A stretch of 64,000 bases of DNA from Tillandsia leiboldiana (lineage: Eukaryota; Streptophyta; Magnoliopsida; Poales; Bromeliaceae): NCBI GenBank assembly GCA_029204045.2, contig JAQNDB010000274.1:1-64000 (forward strand), in the 5' to 3' direction. This document shows, one piece after another, positions 62,793 through 64,000 of this stretch (position 1 is the first letter of the stretch; every line of letters begins with the position of its first letter). A program made the position numbers and the translations under genes. The notes under the pieces are model-generated. The model worked only from the letters and a program-made list of their open reading frames with translations. It searched no databases and was not told where the DNA came from.

Positions 62793-64000
62793 TGTAGTGT
62801 ACTGGTATTTTTTCCCCATGCAACTTTCCGGTGAATCCATTGTGTAGAACACCTAGTGTTGGTGTCCGGCCCATGGTGCATCGAAGGGGTGCCACAGATG
62901 GGCCTTGTGAGACTTTGATAGCGGAATTGGCCTTCGGCTGTAATTGCTGAATTTTAGAAAAGGTTTTGGGCCAATCTGAGGTTGGATTTGGATTCAGCGC
63001 GGAAAAACGCTTGAAAACGGCTATTTGCTTGTTGAATTTGGAGTCCGGATGACCAAAAGCGGGCTTCCGGAAGTTTGTGGGGATTTTCGGTGCATGGGGG
63101 TGACACGTGGACCGGCCCGAGCCACGTGGCGGCCTCTTATTGGACGGCTCACGCAGCTGGGTCCACGGGGAGGCGCGGCGGTGCATGGACCGCGGCGGGG
63201 GACGCGTGGCGTGCCCTGGTAGGCGGGCGCACGCGGCACGGCTCACCGGTTTGGCGGGGTTGCGGTGGACCGGGTGCATGACGCGTGGCGGCTTCGGATT
63301 CGTGGGCCCATGTAGGCGCGGTCCACGGTGTGCGCGAGAGGGGCGCCTCGGTACTGTGCGCGCACAGTGGCGCCAGCGGGGCGGTCGGCCGCACTCGAGT
63401 GCGACACGCGTCGCCTCGCGGTTGGGCGGCCGTACCTACCCCGCTGACCGCGAGGGGGCCACGTGGCGCGTTGCGGGCCGCCAGGTTTGCTGTCCCCTGT
63501 TCGGGGTGACGTGGCCGTCCCAGGGATTTCCGGGCGCGTCGGACGGGAGATATACAACCCGGTTTCCGGGCGCAGTGCGCCCGGAAACCGCGCCCGAAAC
63601 CCGGCCCGATAAGCATAGTGGGCTGGGCCTATAAATAGCTCCCCCCTTTCTTTCCTTTGGCTTTTTGGACCCCATTTCCGCTGAGCTCCCTTCACAAGAG
63701 TTTTTCCTCCCTCAGTGCACTACCCATTGGAGAAGTTTGAGGATTTTTGGAGGCACGCTTCCCGAGGTTCACCATTTTACGGCGCGGCGCGACGCTTGTT
63801 CTCCGGCGATCCTCTTCGCCCCTTCTTAGTGTTTGGACTCTTCCGACCCACCCCGACCTCGGAATTTGCCGATTCTTGCGCCGTTGGACTCACGACAGGT
63901 AGGGCTTCAACTCCTGTGTTTTGTGGTTCCTCGATTTCCGTTCTGATCTTGGAGTTTTCTTAGCACCCATTTGACCCTTTTTCTTTGCGGACTTTTGGGA
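62793..64000 (+). repeat. G2: partial 5' end of a G-related gypsy LTR
   Basis: Starts TGTAGTGTACTGG and matches the minus strand of the G LTR from its first bases (GGTGAATCCATTGTGTAGAACACC). U3 has CACGTG cores (63103, 63122, 63461) and GGTCCACGG-type words, a 29-nt palindrome (63561-63589), TATA box CTATAAATAG (63629-63638) and a donor CAG|GTAGGG (exon end 63898). The window ends inside the LTR. GC-rich open frames here are not genes. Confidence 0.85.
63561..63589. promoter_or_regulatory. 29-nt palindrome upstream of G2 TATA box
   Basis: GGTTTCCGGGCGCA, one base, then its exact reverse complement (14-bp arms), 39 bp before the TATA box. Unrelated in sequence to the palindrome at the equivalent place in G. 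Confidence 0.85.

Overview
The window is a block of nested plant LTR retrotransposons. No host gene, rRNA, tRNA or CRISPR array could be supported. The lineages place it in a higher plant. They are Ty3/gypsy chromovirus-type elements whose pol ends in a chromodomain-like tail, Ty1/copia Sireviruses with a large two-zinc-knuckle Gag and an env-like third ORF, and three Cassandra TRIM elements whose tiny LTRs carry 5S-rRNA-like sequence. The species cannot be named from this sequence.

Layout, left half. Positions 37-11660 hold a gypsy element (here 'A') with giant 4.7-kb LTRs around only 2.2 kb of decayed interior. Cassandra copy 1 follows at 11672-12247. Gypsy 'B' spans 12248-20699; its 5' LTR is truncated at the Cassandra end. 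An unclassified stretch fills 20700-21735. A minus-strand, gag-only Sirevirus ('S3') spans 21736-27172. Part of a minus-strand gypsy-like LTR ('D') occupies 27173-28134 and resumes at 62391-62555.

Layout, right half. Sirevirus 'S1' (plus, 28135-62390, target-site duplication TAAAC) sits in D. S1 contains Sirevirus 'S2' (minus, 32074-55755, TSD GATCT). S2 contains Cassandra copy 2 (33855-34434, TSD CAAAC) and a 12.6-kb composite insertion (37911-50516, TSD CTTGC). The composite is a complete gypsy ('G', minus, 3413-bp LTRs) fused to a 5'-truncated Cassandra, and one TSD brackets the pair. The window ends with an S3-type LTR fragment (62556-62792) interrupted by an LTR related to G (62793-64000, 'G2'). 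By-eye LTR divergence (S1 about 2.2%, S2 about 2.0%, G about 0.6%) agrees with the nesting order.

Function. Every coding region is disabled somewhere by nonsense codons, frameshifts, deletions or nested insertions. The best-preserved coding stretches are S1 integrase/RT/RNase H (55756-58236), G PR/RT/RNase H/integrase (42489-45293), S2 Gag and the S1 env-like ORF.

Main observations: (1) the gypsy-Cassandra composite, which suggests an answer to what mobilises Cassandra; (2) a paired TCCGGA palindrome architecture shared by Sirevirus LTRs and a promoter-like region upstream of the env-like ORF, with identical spacing in two diverged elements; (3) an 81-bp G-box/CCAAT tandem array and a TATA-proximal long palindrome in the G-type LTR; (4) donor and acceptor signals in the gypsy elements that would splice out the primer-binding site.
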